In this document: positions 36,716 to 45,797 of the stretch, one piece after another | Layout: every line of letters begins with the position of its first letter | Position numbering within the stretch: position 1 is the first letter of the stretch | Notes under the pieces: model-generated | What the model saw: only the letters and a program-made list of their open reading frames with translations | Databases searched by the model: none | What the model was told of the DNA's origin: nothing | Program-made: the position numbers and the translations under genes | Assembly (NCBI RefSeq): GCF_022763245.1 | Contig: NZ_JALEGV010000012.1 | Coordinates: 62,001-126,000, forward strand | Length of the DNA: 64,000 nt | DNA from: Oricola sp. | Lineage (GTDB): Bacteria > Pseudomonadota > Alphaproteobacteria > Rhizobiales > Rhizobiaceae | Direction: 5' to 3'

Positions 36716-37504
36716 TCAGGGCGACAAAATCAGCTCGCGCAGGCAGCGCGCGAAATCGATCACCCGCGACGGCAGCAGCACCGCGTCGGGCACCGCCGGC
36801 TGGCCGTTCATCCGCCAGGACTCGCCGTCCCAGTGCCGCGCGACCTCGCGCACGAAATCGAACTCCCCGTCCTGCGACGCGCTGCGCGCGAGCCGCGCGC
36901 GGAGGAGATCGGGCATCCCTGCCAGCGCCGCTTCGGCCTCCCGCAGCAGTTCGGCTTCATGGACCGTCTTCAGGTCCTGCAAATCCTCGGTCCAGAGATA
37001 GCATTCGCGCATCGCCGGTCCCATCCCGTCCGTCCAGCGATAGGCATCGCCCCTCTTCTCGGCATAGCCGTGCAGCGCGAGCTGCCGCAGGACGGCGCGA
37101 TGATCCGTGGGCGCCGCAAACGGCTCCCGCGCCGCCGGCAGGAGCGCGCAATGACCGATCGTCGCGCCGACGAAGGCCGCCAGGACCTCGCCGATCTCGA
37201 CGAAAAGCTGGTCGCGCATGTCCTGGATGAAGCGCTCGAAATCCTCCGGCGCGACGACGAGCTGGTTGAGGTAGCACGGCCCGACGCTCATCCTCAGCGA
37301 TCCGTCCGGCTCGACGCAGCGCGTCAGTCGCAGCCGGTTGGAGACGACGCTGGCATTCTCAAGGTCACCCTGGAAGGCATGCTCGAAACGCGCGCCGGCC
37401 CCGAAGCGGGACACGTCAGGCCCCGGCGGCTGGTGGACGATGATGTCGCGCAGCATGCACCGGGCAAGTTCGGCGCAAAGCTGGATTTCGTTCGGCTGGA
37501 TCAA
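36716..37504 (-). CDS. Hypothetical protein
   Basis: A 262-residue cytosolic protein that I do not recognise. It lacks a signal peptide or membrane helix. It begins MIQPNEIQLCAELARCMLRD and has a distinctive Cys-containing segment (LTRCVEPDG, then GPCYLNQ). The apparent start is a TTG at 37504, without a strong ribosome site. It is convergent with the thioesterase gene (6 bp gap) and lies 35 bp from the stop of the Hsp70-like gene, which reads in the same direction, so they may be co-transcribed. Confidence 0.55.
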   Translation of the reverse strand: MIQPNEIQLCAELARCMLRDIIVHQPPGPDVSRFGAGARFEHAFQGDLENASVVSNRLRLTRCVEPDGSLRMSVGPCYLNQLVVAPEDFERFIQDMRDQLFVEIGEVLAAFVGATIGHCALLPAAREPFAAPTDHRAVLRQLALHGYAEKRGDAYRWTDGMGPAMRECYLWTEDLQDLKTVHEAELLREAEAALAGMPDLLRARLARSASQDGEFDFVREVARHWDGESWRMNGQPAVPDAVLLPSRVIDFARCLRELILSP

Positions 37505-37539
37505 TCCCGGGCCCCGTCAGGATGGCGTGTCCGTCCAGC

Positions 37540-38808
37540 CTAACCGAAGCGCCGTTCGGCCTCCAGCGCCAGCCCGATGCCGACGCTGCCGAAGCGGTCG
37601 CCTTCCACCACGCTCGCCTGCGGCGCCGCGTCCAGAAGCGCGCGGCGCACGACCGGAATGGCGGTCGTGCCGCCGGTCAGGAAGATCGTCGAGATCCGCT
37701 CGAGCCCGATGCCGGCCTGCGTGACGGTGGCCTGCAGGGCCCTCTGGATCGCCCGCGTCTCGTCCGCGATGATCGCGTCGAATTCGGCCCGCTCCATGGT
37801 GACGCCCAGCCCCGCCTCGATCGCATCCAGCATGATCCGCGCGTCGCGGCGGTCGGTCAGCTCGATCTTCGCGCGCTCCACCTCCAGCGCCAGCCGGTGG
37901 CCCAGCCGCTCGTCCAGCACATGCGCCAGGCGGTCGATCAGCTCCGGCCGCTCCGCCAGGCGCAGATACTCCTGCACCTCGCGCAGGATCGACCGGTCAT
38001 AGACGAGATGGATCTTCTGCCAGGTGCTCAGCGAGACGAAGACGTGGCGGGGAATGGTGATCAGCCCGTCGCCGAAATCGCGCCTCAGCCGGCTCTCCAG
38101 ACCGAGTTCCGGCATGACCTTCCGCAGGCTGGTCAGCCGGTCGAGATCCGTGCCGCCGACATGCACGCCGCCGGTCGCCAGGATGTCGCCGCTGCGATCG
38201 CGGCGCGCCCTCCCGTCGGGCGAAATGCGCACGATGGAGAAATCCGACGTGCCGCCGCCGAGATCGGCGATCAGCGCGATTTCCTCGGCCCGCACGCTCT
38301 GCTCGTAATCCAGGGCGGCGGCGATCGGCTCGTACTGGAACGCCACATGCTTGAAGCCGGCGATATGGAAGATCCGTTCCAGCGTCTCCTCGGCGCGCCT
38401 GTCGGCCGCGTCGTCATGATCGACGAACCGCACCGGCCGCCCGGCGACCACCGTGTCGATCTCCGCCCCGCGCACGTCCTCGGCAGTGCGCCGGATCGAC
38501 CGCACGAACCCGGCGATGATGTCCACGAACGCCACCTTCGCGCCCTGGACATAGGTGAAGTCTCCGTCGAGGCTGGTGCCGAGAATGCTCTTCAGCGCGC
38601 GCATGAACCGGCCTTCGCCATCGCCGACATAGGCCTCGATCGCGCTGCGCCCATAGAGGCGCTGCCGGGTCTCGAAATCGAAGAAGACGGCGCTTGGAAG
38701 GTCGAACTTGCCGTTCTCGAGCGGCACGAGAACCGGCCCGGTCCGATCGACGAAGGCGGCCGTGCTGTTGGACGTGCCGAAATCCACGCCAAGCGTGTTC
38801 GTGCTCAT
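37540..38808 (-). CDS. Hsp70-like ATPase without a substrate-binding domain (YegD-like)
   Basis: A 422-residue protein of the actin/Hsp70 ATPase fold. The phosphate-1 loop is LGVDFGTSNSTAAF (residues 6-19), phosphate-2 is LIADLGGGTSDFSI near 200, and the adenosine loop is FLTGGTTAIPVVR near 375. It ends after the ATPase domain and thus lacks the peptide-binding and lid domains of DnaK; E. coli YegD is similar. The client is unknown. ATG 38808 is chosen; the frame goes on upstream without support. Adjacent on both sides are unconnected genes. Confidence 0.85.
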   Translation of the reverse strand: MSTNTLGVDFGTSNSTAAFVDRTGPVLVPLENGKFDLPSAVFFDFETRQRLYGRSAIEAYVGDGEGRFMRALKSILGTSLDGDFTYVQGAKVAFVDIIAGFVRSIRRTAEDVRGAEIDTVVAGRPVRFVDHDDAADRRAEETLERIFHIAGFKHVAFQYEPIAAALDYEQSVRAEEIALIADLGGGTSDFSIVRISPDGRARRDRSGDILATGGVHVGGTDLDRLTSLRKVMPELGLESRLRRDFGDGLITIPRHVFVSLSTWQKIHLVYDRSILREVQEYLRLAERPELIDRLAHVLDERLGHRLALEVERAKIELTDRRDARIMLDAIEAGLGVTMERAEFDAIIADETRAIQRALQATVTQAGIGLERISTIFLTGGTTAIPVVRRALLDAAPQASVVEGDRFGSVGIGLALEAERRFG

Positions 38809-39024
38809 GAAGCCAGCTCTTGTGTTTGAACGCGAAAGGAGGCCGGGAGGAAGGGCCCGGACGACGAAAGACGGCGCGCCTAGCACGATCCGTCACCTCA
38901 TGGCGACCGCTATCCGGGACAGGCGGCCAGAAAGAGGACCGCCGTTGCATCTGTGCAACCCTGAAAGCGGCAAGGCGATGCCCGCCGCAACCCGCAGCCT
39001 CAGCGAAAATCCGGACGCGAAGGC

Positions 39025-40980
39025 CTATCCCGCCGCATCGCCATGCGCCCGCACGATCGCGTCGGCCTCCTTGCCGTAGAGCTCCTCGAAATGGTCGAAG
39101 GCGCGGGAGAACCAGCCGATGCCCTGCGTCGCCGAGCGCAGCGCATGCGCCAGTTCATCCAGCGAATGGCCGGGGATCAGCGCACGGAACACGTCCCATC
39201 CCTTGGCGCTCTCGTCGCGGTCGAAGCCCAGCACCTGTCCCTTGAACGACGAGACGATCGGCACCAGCCCGCCGGAAAACACCGAGGGAATGTGAAACTC
39301 GATGCGGTAGATCGGCTGCATCAGCACCGGCGCCGCGTCGCCCAGCGCCTGGCTGACGCCCATGCGGCCCGCCGCGCGAAACGCGAATTCGGAGGAATCC
39401 ACGGAATGGTGCTGGCCGTCGGTCAGTGTCACGCCGACATCGATCACGGGAAAGCCGAGCGGCCCCTTGCCCAGCGCCTCGCGCGCCCCGGCCTCTACGG
39501 CGGGAATGAAGTTGCGCGGCACCGCGCCACCCTTCACAGTTTCCTCGAAGGTGAAGCCGTCGCCGCGCCCGTTCGGTCGTACGCCCAGCTTCACGTCGGC
39601 GAACTGCCCCGCCCCGCCGGTCTGCTTGCGGTGCCGGTAATGCACGTCCGCCTTTTTGGTGATTGTCTCGCGATAGGCCGGGCTCGGCGTCTTCTCCTCC
39701 ACCTCGATCCTGAACACCTCGGCAAGGCCGCGCATCAGGTCGCGAAGATGCACCGGCCCCTGCACCTCGACCATCTGCGCGCCGGTCCCCTCCTCCTGGC
39801 GAACGACCAGGCCCGGATCGGTCTCGGCGATCTTCGAAAGTACGCCCGACAGTTTCGTCTCGTCGCGCTCGTTTTGCGGCGCGAGCACCCGCGCGATCAT
39901 CGGCGTCGGCGCTGCCGTCCAGCCCGGCGCGGGCAACGAGGCGGCCCCCGCCAGCACCGCCGGCGCGGTCAGGTGATCGGATTTCACGGCCGCCGCCACC
40001 GCGCCCGGCGCCAGTTCGCCATCGGCCGCCGGCTTGCCCGATCCGGGATCCTGCAGCGCGCCTAGCCCGTGGCCGGCCAGTTGCGCGCCCTGTTTCAGCC
40101 CGCCGGCAAGCGCCCGGATCAGCACCGTCTTGCCGACATTCTGCCGGTGATAGGCATGAAAGCCGACCGCGCTGACCGTCGCCGCATCCGACCCCGCCTG
40201 CTCCGCCAGCCTTTCGCGCAGCGTCTCGACCGGCGGCGCCTCGTGACGCAGCGCCTTCATCAGCCGCATCACGCCATTGTTGTGGCTGGCCGCGCCGACC
40301 ATCACCGGGAAGACCTTGTTTTGCGCCAGCACCCGCGCCGAGATCGAATAGACGGCGTCATTGGCCGGCTCGTGATCCTCGATCAGTTCCTCCAGCAGCC
40401 AGTCGTCGAATTCCGACAGATGCTCCAGCAGTTCGACGCGCGCCTCGTGCTCGCGCTCGATCAGTTCGTCGGGGATCTTGACCAGCGTCGACGTCTGTCC
40501 CTCCCGGTAGCGCCAGGCGCGCTCCGATATCAGGTCCACCGCGCCGACGATCCTGTCGCCCTCGCGGATCGGCACCTGCCGCAGCACCAGCGGATGGCTG
40601 GAATAGTCCTGCAGGGCGGCGATGATGTCGCGCACCCGGCCCTGCGGCGCGTCGATGCGGTTGACGAACAGGATGCAGGGCGTCCCCGACGCCTCGATCG
40701 CCTTCAGATAGGGCGCGGCGAGCACCGCCTCGTCGGGGTTCGGCGACACGACGAGAATGCAGGCGTCGCTCGCCATGAGCGCGTCATGGGCATGCGCCAG
40801 CGCCTCGCCCGATCCGGGCGTGTCGAGCGCGCACCACGTCTCGCCGAGAAAGTCGAAGAAATCGACGCCGAGCCCGTGCGGGGTCTCCGATCGTCGCGGC
40901 GTCCCCTCCAGCGAAGCGAGTTTGTCCGCCAGCGTGGTTTTTCCGCCGTGTGACGGACCGAGTATGCTGAAGCATCGCAT
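39025..40980 (-). CDS. EF-G-like GTPase paralogue
   Basis: A 651-residue protein with EF-G domain order: GTPase domain, domain II, III, IV (EETVKGGAVPRNFIPAVEAGAREAL near 490) and V. The P-loop GPSHGGKT is at residues 8-15 and switch II DTPG is near 54. Switch I lacks the RGITI segment of EF-G, and the NKxD guanine motif is NRID (about 107-110). It is one of the second, short EF-Gs of alphaproteobacteria of unknown role; canonical translocation is unlikely. The extra domain II sequence (HGLGALQDPGSGKP) is loop-rich. Confidence 0.8.
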   Translation of the reverse strand: MRCFSILGPSHGGKTTLADKLASLEGTPRRSETPHGLGVDFFDFLGETWCALDTPGSGEALAHAHDALMASDACILVVSPNPDEAVLAAPYLKAIEASGTPCILFVNRIDAPQGRVRDIIAALQDYSSHPLVLRQVPIREGDRIVGAVDLISERAWRYREGQTSTLVKIPDELIEREHEARVELLEHLSEFDDWLLEELIEDHEPANDAVYSISARVLAQNKVFPVMVGAASHNNGVMRLMKALRHEAPPVETLRERLAEQAGSDAATVSAVGFHAYHRQNVGKTVLIRALAGGLKQGAQLAGHGLGALQDPGSGKPAADGELAPGAVAAAVKSDHLTAPAVLAGAASLPAPGWTAAPTPMIARVLAPQNERDETKLSGVLSKIAETDPGLVVRQEEGTGAQMVEVQGPVHLRDLMRGLAEVFRIEVEEKTPSPAYRETITKKADVHYRHRKQTGGAGQFADVKLGVRPNGRGDGFTFEETVKGGAVPRNFIPAVEAGAREALGKGPLGFPVIDVGVTLTDGQHHSVDSSEFAFRAAGRMGVSQALGDAAPVLMQPIYRIEFHIPSVFSGGLVPIVSSFKGQVLGFDRDESAKGWDVFRALIPGHSLDELAHALRSATQGIGWFSRAFDHFEELYGKEADAIVRAHGDAAG

Positions 40981-41044
40981 TGGCCATCCTCCCTTGACGT
41001 CTGCGGGGAAGACAGCATGCCAAGAAGTGCGGCCCGACGCCAGA

Positions 41045-41064
41045 CCCGGCCCCGAAGGGCCGGG
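41045..41064. terminator. GC-rich hairpin after hupE-like gene
   Basis: CCCGGCCC and GGGCCGGG form a perfect 8-bp stem with a CGAA tetraloop, about 25 bases past the hupE stop on the minus strand. No T-run. Confidence 0.55.
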
Positions 41065-41089
41065 CGGCGGGATGGAACGGGAAGGCCCG

Positions 41090-41683
41090 TCAGCCGGCTA
41101 TCAGGTAGAGGCCGCCCGCGGCGGTCAACCCGCCGAGGAGGCGCGCCACGAGGTCGGCGTGACGTGCGTCGGTGCCGAACACTTTGCCCAGCACGAAGCC
41201 GAAGCCGAGGCCCACCGCATGCAGCGCCGCCGTGGCGATCGCGAAGCCCGCCGCATAGCCGAGCGCGCCGGCGGACCCCAGTTCGCCGCCATGGGCGTGG
41301 CCGTGGAACAGCGCAAAGACGCCGACGATGACGGCGGCCGGCAGCACCGGAAGCTTGGCCGCGACCGCCACCAGCAGGCCGAGCGCGACGACGGAGGCGA
41401 GGATCGCCGGTTCCACGAAGGGCAGCGGAACGCCGACAAGCGCCAGCACGAACCCGAACAGCATCGTGCCGACGAAGGCCGCGGGCACGATCCGGATCGC
41501 CCGGCCGCCGATCATCCAGGCCCACAGGCCGACGGCCACCATGGCGAGGATGTGGTCGGCGCCGAAGAGCGGATGCGAAAAGCCGGCCGAAAACGAGCCG
41601 TGCTCGGCGGGATTGAGATGCGCGAAGGCCGGCGCGCCGGCCGACAGGAGGAAGAGCGCGGAAAGCGAGAGACGTTTCAGCAT
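41090..41683 (-). CDS. hupE: HupE/UreJ-family membrane protein
   Basis: A 197-residue membrane protein with a cleaved signal peptide (ending PAFA) and six helices. HPLFGADHILAMVAVG, followed by W, is the family's metal-binding His motif, and GVFALFHGHAHGGELG is the second. HupE and UreJ take up nickel for hydrogenase or urease. No such enzyme gene is in the window, so nickel uptake is inferred from family only. AAAGGATCATCA before the ATG at 41683 sets the start. Confidence 0.86.
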   Translation of the reverse strand: MLKRLSLSALFLLSAGAPAFAHLNPAEHGSFSAGFSHPLFGADHILAMVAVGLWAWMIGGRAIRIVPAAFVGTMLFGFVLALVGVPLPFVEPAILASVVALGLLVAVAAKLPVLPAAVIVGVFALFHGHAHGGELGSAGALGYAAGFAIATAALHAVGLGFGFVLGKVFGTDARHADLVARLLGGLTAAGGLYLIAG

Positions 41684-41818
41684 TGATGATCCTTTCATGG
41701 GTTTTTCAGGCGCCCCGAGATGGGTCGCGCCATGCTGCACCGCACGATAGGCTTGATTCCGGAACGGTGACAATGCTGACCAAACGTCACCTGAAGGAGG
41801 ATTTTCGGCGCCGCCGCC

Positions 41819-43348
41819 TCAGTGCGGCCCTGCGCCGGAATAGTCCTCGGCCCACACCAGACGGTAGCTGTGGATCGGCAGCCCGTAGCGGCGGATGGTG
41901 AATTCGCGCACCGGCGTCACCTTGCCGAAGACCTGCGTCACCAGCTCCTGTTCCGGCAGGTAGTCGTCGACGAGCACCAGCGCGTCCTTGCCCTTGTAGG
42001 CGGCCGGATCGAACCAGAAATCGAACTGGTCGTTGCGCAGGCCCATCTTGACGATGTCGGTGCGCCCGGCCTCAAACGACAGCATCGAGGCCGTGCGATA
42101 GTCTGTCGTCACGACGAAATCCGCCCCGAGACGCTTCTCCTCCTCCGAGACGATCGCCGCGATCTCGGAAAGCCCGAAGGTGATGTCGTTGTCGCGCACG
42201 TCGGTGCCGCCGAGCTTGTAGGACGGGTACATCACCTGGAACGCCACGATCCAAAGGCCCATCGCGATCCCGTAAAGCGCGTGGATGGTGAATTCCGCCC
42301 GGCTGGTGATGAAGAACACCGCGACCGGCAGGAAGAACAGATAGGCGGCCAGGTTCCAGTAATGCAGGATCGTGTTGGACGCGCACAGCGCCACGAATGT
42401 CAGCGTCGAGGCGAGGAAGACCATCCGCCCGATCGGCGCAAACGGCGTCGGCACGGTGCCGCGGACGAAGCGGACCAGCCCCAGCAGCATGACCGGCGAC
42501 ACCATCATCCCGGTGCGGAACACGAAATCGAACAGGTTGCCGGCAAAGCCGCCATGCATCGACTGCCCGATGCGGCCGTCCAGATTGTACTGGAAGCTCG
42601 GCCAGTCATGCGCGACGTTCCAGGCGACGACCGGGAGTTGCATGACGACCGCCACGCCCGCGCCGAGCCACAGATGCGGCGACGCCAGAAGTGGCCGCCC
42701 CATGGCCGAGACGAACACCCAACCCGCGAAGCCCAGCCCGATGAAGACGGCGTTGTATTTCGACAGCCCCGCCAGGCCGAGCGCCACGCAACCGGCGTAG
42801 AAATAGCGCCATGCGCGCTGCGGCCGGTCGAGCGAGATCACGAACAGCGCCCAGAAATGCGCCGTCAACAGGCCGAAGAACACCAGCAGATGGTCCTGGT
42901 GCGCCAAGGACTGGAACCGCATGAGAAGCGGCATTGACAGCCACGCGATCACGCCCGCCAGAAAGACGCGCTGCCCCTCGCCCGGCCCCGCCAGGCGCTT
43001 CGCCCAGAACCACAGGATCCAGAGGTCGCCGGCAAAGGTCAGCACGGTCTGGACGCGCAGCGCGAACAGGTTCCAGCCGAACAGCTCGGCCGACAGCGCC
43101 TGCAGCCAGGCCGTCAGCGGCGGATGGTCGTAATAGGACCAGTCGAGATGCTGGCCCCACATCCAGTAATAGGCTTCGTCGGGCGTCGGCGCGGCGAAGA
43201 ACACCTGCACGATCTTCAAGAGCGCGAGCGGCACGAGCAGCACAACCAGCCAGCGCGTCGCCGGCAGGATCTCGGCGATCCCAGTGGATTGCGCCGGCAT
43301 GGCGCCCGCACCCGAATGGGCGCCCTGCGCCTGCGCGATCTGCGTCAT
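41819..43348 (-). CDS. GT39-family membrane glycosyltransferase
   Basis: A 509-residue polytopic protein with about 10-12 helices. The first periplasmic loop carries the acidic motif APTPDEAYYWMWGQHLDWSYYDHPPL (seen at about residues 53-78), which is the DE-type catalytic site of GT39/ArnT-like enzymes. A soluble C-terminal domain of about 130 residues follows the last helix. These use lipid-linked sugars to glycosylate lipid A or other envelope acceptors. The acceptor is unknown. It is followed by an extensin-like gene. Confidence 0.85.
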   Translation of the reverse strand: MTQIAQAQGAHSGAGAMPAQSTGIAEILPATRWLVVLLVPLALLKIVQVFFAAPTPDEAYYWMWGQHLDWSYYDHPPLTAWLQALSAELFGWNLFALRVQTVLTFAGDLWILWFWAKRLAGPGEGQRVFLAGVIAWLSMPLLMRFQSLAHQDHLLVFFGLLTAHFWALFVISLDRPQRAWRYFYAGCVALGLAGLSKYNAVFIGLGFAGWVFVSAMGRPLLASPHLWLGAGVAVVMQLPVVAWNVAHDWPSFQYNLDGRIGQSMHGGFAGNLFDFVFRTGMMVSPVMLLGLVRFVRGTVPTPFAPIGRMVFLASTLTFVALCASNTILHYWNLAAYLFFLPVAVFFITSRAEFTIHALYGIAMGLWIVAFQVMYPSYKLGGTDVRDNDITFGLSEIAAIVSEEEKRLGADFVVTTDYRTASMLSFEAGRTDIVKMGLRNDQFDFWFDPAAYKGKDALVLVDDYLPEQELVTQVFGKVTPVREFTIRRYGLPIHSYRLVWAEDYSGAGPH

Positions 43349-43381
43349 CGCATCGCTCCGTTTCTGCGCGAAAGCCGCCGA

Positions 43382-44125
43382 TCAGTGGCAGGCGACGCCG
43401 TTGCTGCGCTGCCTGAGGTCGAGATGGAAATGGTCGGCGTGATCGCGGTCATATCCTGGCCCGAGCACCGTGCCGAACCGGTCGCAGGCCTCGCCGCGCA
43501 CCCGGCGCAGGAAGCTGCGCTCGCGAAACGCGAACAGCCCCGGCCGGCTCACGTCGATCACGCGGCCGTTCTTCAGCTTGATCGAGCCGATGTCGAGCGC
43601 GTTGCCCTTGGAGTGCTGCGAGAAATTGCCGGACCCGCGAATGCGCCGGCACGAATAGGACGACATCTGCCGCACCTCGGCGATGCCGGATAGATAGCGG
43701 GTGCGCGCGGCCGGTGCGAGATCGCCCTGCGCCCAGCGCGCCGCCGCTTCGGCCATGGCGCAATTCAACGTCGCCGCCGGCGCCAGCTTGATGGTACGGC
43801 CGAGCGAGGTCACCTCGACGGGAAAATCGATGCCGCAGGAGGCGGAATCGCGGATCGTCGGGATGTCACGAAACGAGACGCCGAGGCGCTTCAGCCGCTT
43901 GCGGCACTGGATTTCCTCGGCCGGCATGTAGCTGGTGACCGTCCCGCCGCCGAACAGCGACCGCGACCCGCTTGGAAAACCGAGCGTCACGGGCGTCGCC
44001 GATGTCATGGTGGAGCGGTCCGGAATGGGCGCGAGCACGTCCGTCGTGCTGCATGCGCCGAGCCACACGCTCGCCACCGCCAGGGCGAGCAGGCTTGCCA
44101 CCGAAGTCCTTCGCATCGATCCCAT
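43382..44125 (-). CDS. Extensin-like lipoprotein
   Basis: A 247-residue secreted lipoprotein with a lipobox near LGACS at residue 25 and an extensin-like C-terminal domain (PF06904). The zinc-peptidase-like motif HSKGNALDIGSIKLKNG and final DHADHFHLDL carry the conserved His/Asp residues. Related proteins are thought to be peptidoglycan-modifying. Start 44125 is tentative; ATG 44116 is possible. It lies 33 bp upstream of the GT39 gene start and may be in the same operon. Confidence 0.84.
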   Translation of the reverse strand: MGSMRRTSVASLLALAVASVWLGACSTTDVLAPIPDRSTMTSATPVTLGFPSGSRSLFGGGTVTSYMPAEEIQCRKRLKRLGVSFRDIPTIRDSASCGIDFPVEVTSLGRTIKLAPAATLNCAMAEAAARWAQGDLAPAARTRYLSGIAEVRQMSSYSCRRIRGSGNFSQHSKGNALDIGSIKLKNGRVIDVSRPGLFAFRERSFLRRVRGEACDRFGTVLGPGYDRDHADHFHLDLRQRSNGVACH

Positions 44126-44181
44126 CCATCCGTTCTGTCCCGGCGAAAGGGTATGCGACCACGGTAAACAAGACTTTTGGA

Positions 44182-44210
44182 AACGCCGTTAACCGGGGGT
44201 TAACGGCGTT
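44182..44210. terminator. Perfect 13-bp inverted repeat after PRC-barrel-like gene
   Basis: AACGCCGTTAACC and GGTTAACGGCGTT pair exactly with a 3-nt loop, forming a 29-bp hairpin between the PRC-like gene (stop at 44228) and the extensin-like gene on the minus strand. It is probably a terminator, but it contains GTTAAC and could also be a protein-binding site. Confidence 0.6.
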
Positions 44211-44227
44211 ACCGGGGCGCGAAACTC

Positions 44228-44758
44228 TCAGTTGGAAAGGCGGGCCAGGTCGGTGGCCGGCGTCAGAAGCGCAGTCGCCTGCGTCGCACCGAGCGACAGC
44301 GACACGAAGTCCGGGGTCAGCGCGGCGTAGCGGATCGGCAGGTAGACCGGCGCGTAGAGCGGGCTGTCGCCGCCTTCGGGTTCGATCACCAGCTCGTCGA
44401 TCGAGCCGTCCTCGTTGACGAAGGCGTCGCTGACATAGCCGAGCACCACGCCGTCGGCGCTGAGAACCTGCATGCCCATCCAGGCGTCGTTGAGCTCGTG
44501 CTCTTCTTCCTGCGGATAGACGTCGTCCAGGATGCCGCCGAAGCGCTCGGTGTTGAAGTCGGCGTAGGCGACCTGGTAGCTCTGTTCGAACTGGCCTGCC
44601 GTCGCCTGGCTTGCCGAGACCAGCGCGGTGCCGGCGAAGACCGTGGCCGAGACGATCGCCAGGGCCAGGGCGCGGCGCATGCCGCGGGCTTCTGCCGCGT
44701 TGCGGGTCTTGGCGGACTGAAAGGTGAAAGTGCCGAATGTGGTGTGCGTGTTGGTCAT
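44228..44758 (-). CDS. PRC-barrel-like secreted protein
   Basis: A 176-residue secreted protein. The N-terminus is long and polar (25 residues) before a signal-type helix at about 30-55 (ALALAIVSATVFAGTALVSASQATAG). The C-terminal MQVLSADGVVLGYVSDAFVNEDGSIDELVIE is the PRC-barrel strand pattern, and YLPIRYAALTPDFVSLSL closes it. PRC-barrel proteins are common in envelope stress and ribosome-assembly roles; none can be assigned. No clear ribosome site precedes the ATG; MRRALALA at residue 27 is an alternative start. Confidence 0.65.
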   Translation of the reverse strand: MTNTHTTFGTFTFQSAKTRNAAEARGMRRALALAIVSATVFAGTALVSASQATAGQFEQSYQVAYADFNTERFGGILDDVYPQEEEHELNDAWMGMQVLSADGVVLGYVSDAFVNEDGSIDELVIEPEGGDSPLYAPVYLPIRYAALTPDFVSLSLGATQATALLTPATDLARLSN

Positions 44759-44863
44759 GATCGTGTCCGGTGATCCCTGCCACCGCCTCCTTGATCACGA
44801 CAATGCCGCAAGGCCGGCCGCGGCGATGTGCACTCGGTCACACGGCCGCGACACGCGTCTTCG

Positions 44864-45718
44864 TCACCCCTGCCCGGCGATCTCCGCCAGGATGTCGGCC
44901 AGCGCGTCCGGGTGGGAATCGAAGGGCGAATGGCTGGATTGCAGCGTGTGGACCGCCGTCCGGCCGCCCATCGCCTCGTCCATCAGCGCGATCATCTTCT
45001 TCTGGCCCGCGGGCGTCACGGCGCGGTCCTCCGTGCAGTGGATGTAGTGGCGCGGCACGCGGCCGTAGCGCTCCCGCGTCACCGGGCTCGGCACGGTCGT
45101 CACCTGCGCCGGCTCGTCGCAATGGAAATGTGCCAGCCCGTCCTCGAACATCGCCCGGTCGACGTCGCCGGCATAGGCCGCGTGGGTGCGCGCGCGATAG
45201 GCTGGATCCTCGCTCTTGAAGTCCACCCGCATCGCGCCGATCTGCGGCGGCGGCGCGGCGAAGAGCGACGGCACCATCGCGTCGGCCATCAGCGGATCCT
45301 GGATCATCGAGACGGGCGGCATGCCCGGCGGCAGCATGAAGGCGCAGACATAGACGATGGCCGCCAGCAGTTTGGGCACTTCCTCCGCCACATGCGAGAC
45401 GGTCGCCCCGCCCAGCGAGTGGCCGGCGAGGATCACCTTGCCATTGGCCCGCGCCGCCATCTCGCGCACCGCGTTGACGACGTGTTCGGTGCGCTCCGCC
45501 TGGGTCACACCGGCATTCGGCGACGGCTCGGTGGCGAAGGCCTGCGCGTCGAGCGGCCGCTCGAAATAGCTCTTCGGCATTTTCGCGTCGAGGCCCGCGC
45601 CCGGCAGGTCGAGCGCGTGGGTCAGAAGGTCACGCGCCGAAAGGCGCTCGATGACATGGTCCCACGTATTGTGGTTGTGCCACGCCCCGTGCACGAAAAC
45701 GAAACCCGGTCTGCTCAT
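44864..45718 (-). CDS. Alpha/beta-hydrolase
   Basis: A 284-residue cytosolic esterase-type hydrolase. Oxyanion VHGAWHNHNTW is near residue 10; nucleophile elbow ILAGHSLGGATV near 97 gives Ser; the His is in SHSPFDSHPD near 262. This resembles plant MES/hydroxynitrile-lyase-like proteins found in many bacteria. The substrate is unknown. It reads the same way as the GGDEF gene upstream, 80 bp away. Confidence 0.82.
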   Translation of the reverse strand: MSRPGFVFVHGAWHNHNTWDHVIERLSARDLLTHALDLPGAGLDAKMPKSYFERPLDAQAFATEPSPNAGVTQAERTEHVVNAVREMAARANGKVILAGHSLGGATVSHVAEEVPKLLAAIVYVCAFMLPPGMPPVSMIQDPLMADAMVPSLFAAPPPQIGAMRVDFKSEDPAYRARTHAAYAGDVDRAMFEDGLAHFHCDEPAQVTTVPSPVTRERYGRVPRHYIHCTEDRAVTPAGQKKMIALMDEAMGGRTAVHTLQSSHSPFDSHPDALADILAEIAGQG

Positions 45719-45797
45719 GTGATTGTCCCCCCATCATTGACGCCGTCTGCATAGCAGGGGCGCGGCCGGGGGTCATGCGCGGATTGTCGCGGCGGCG

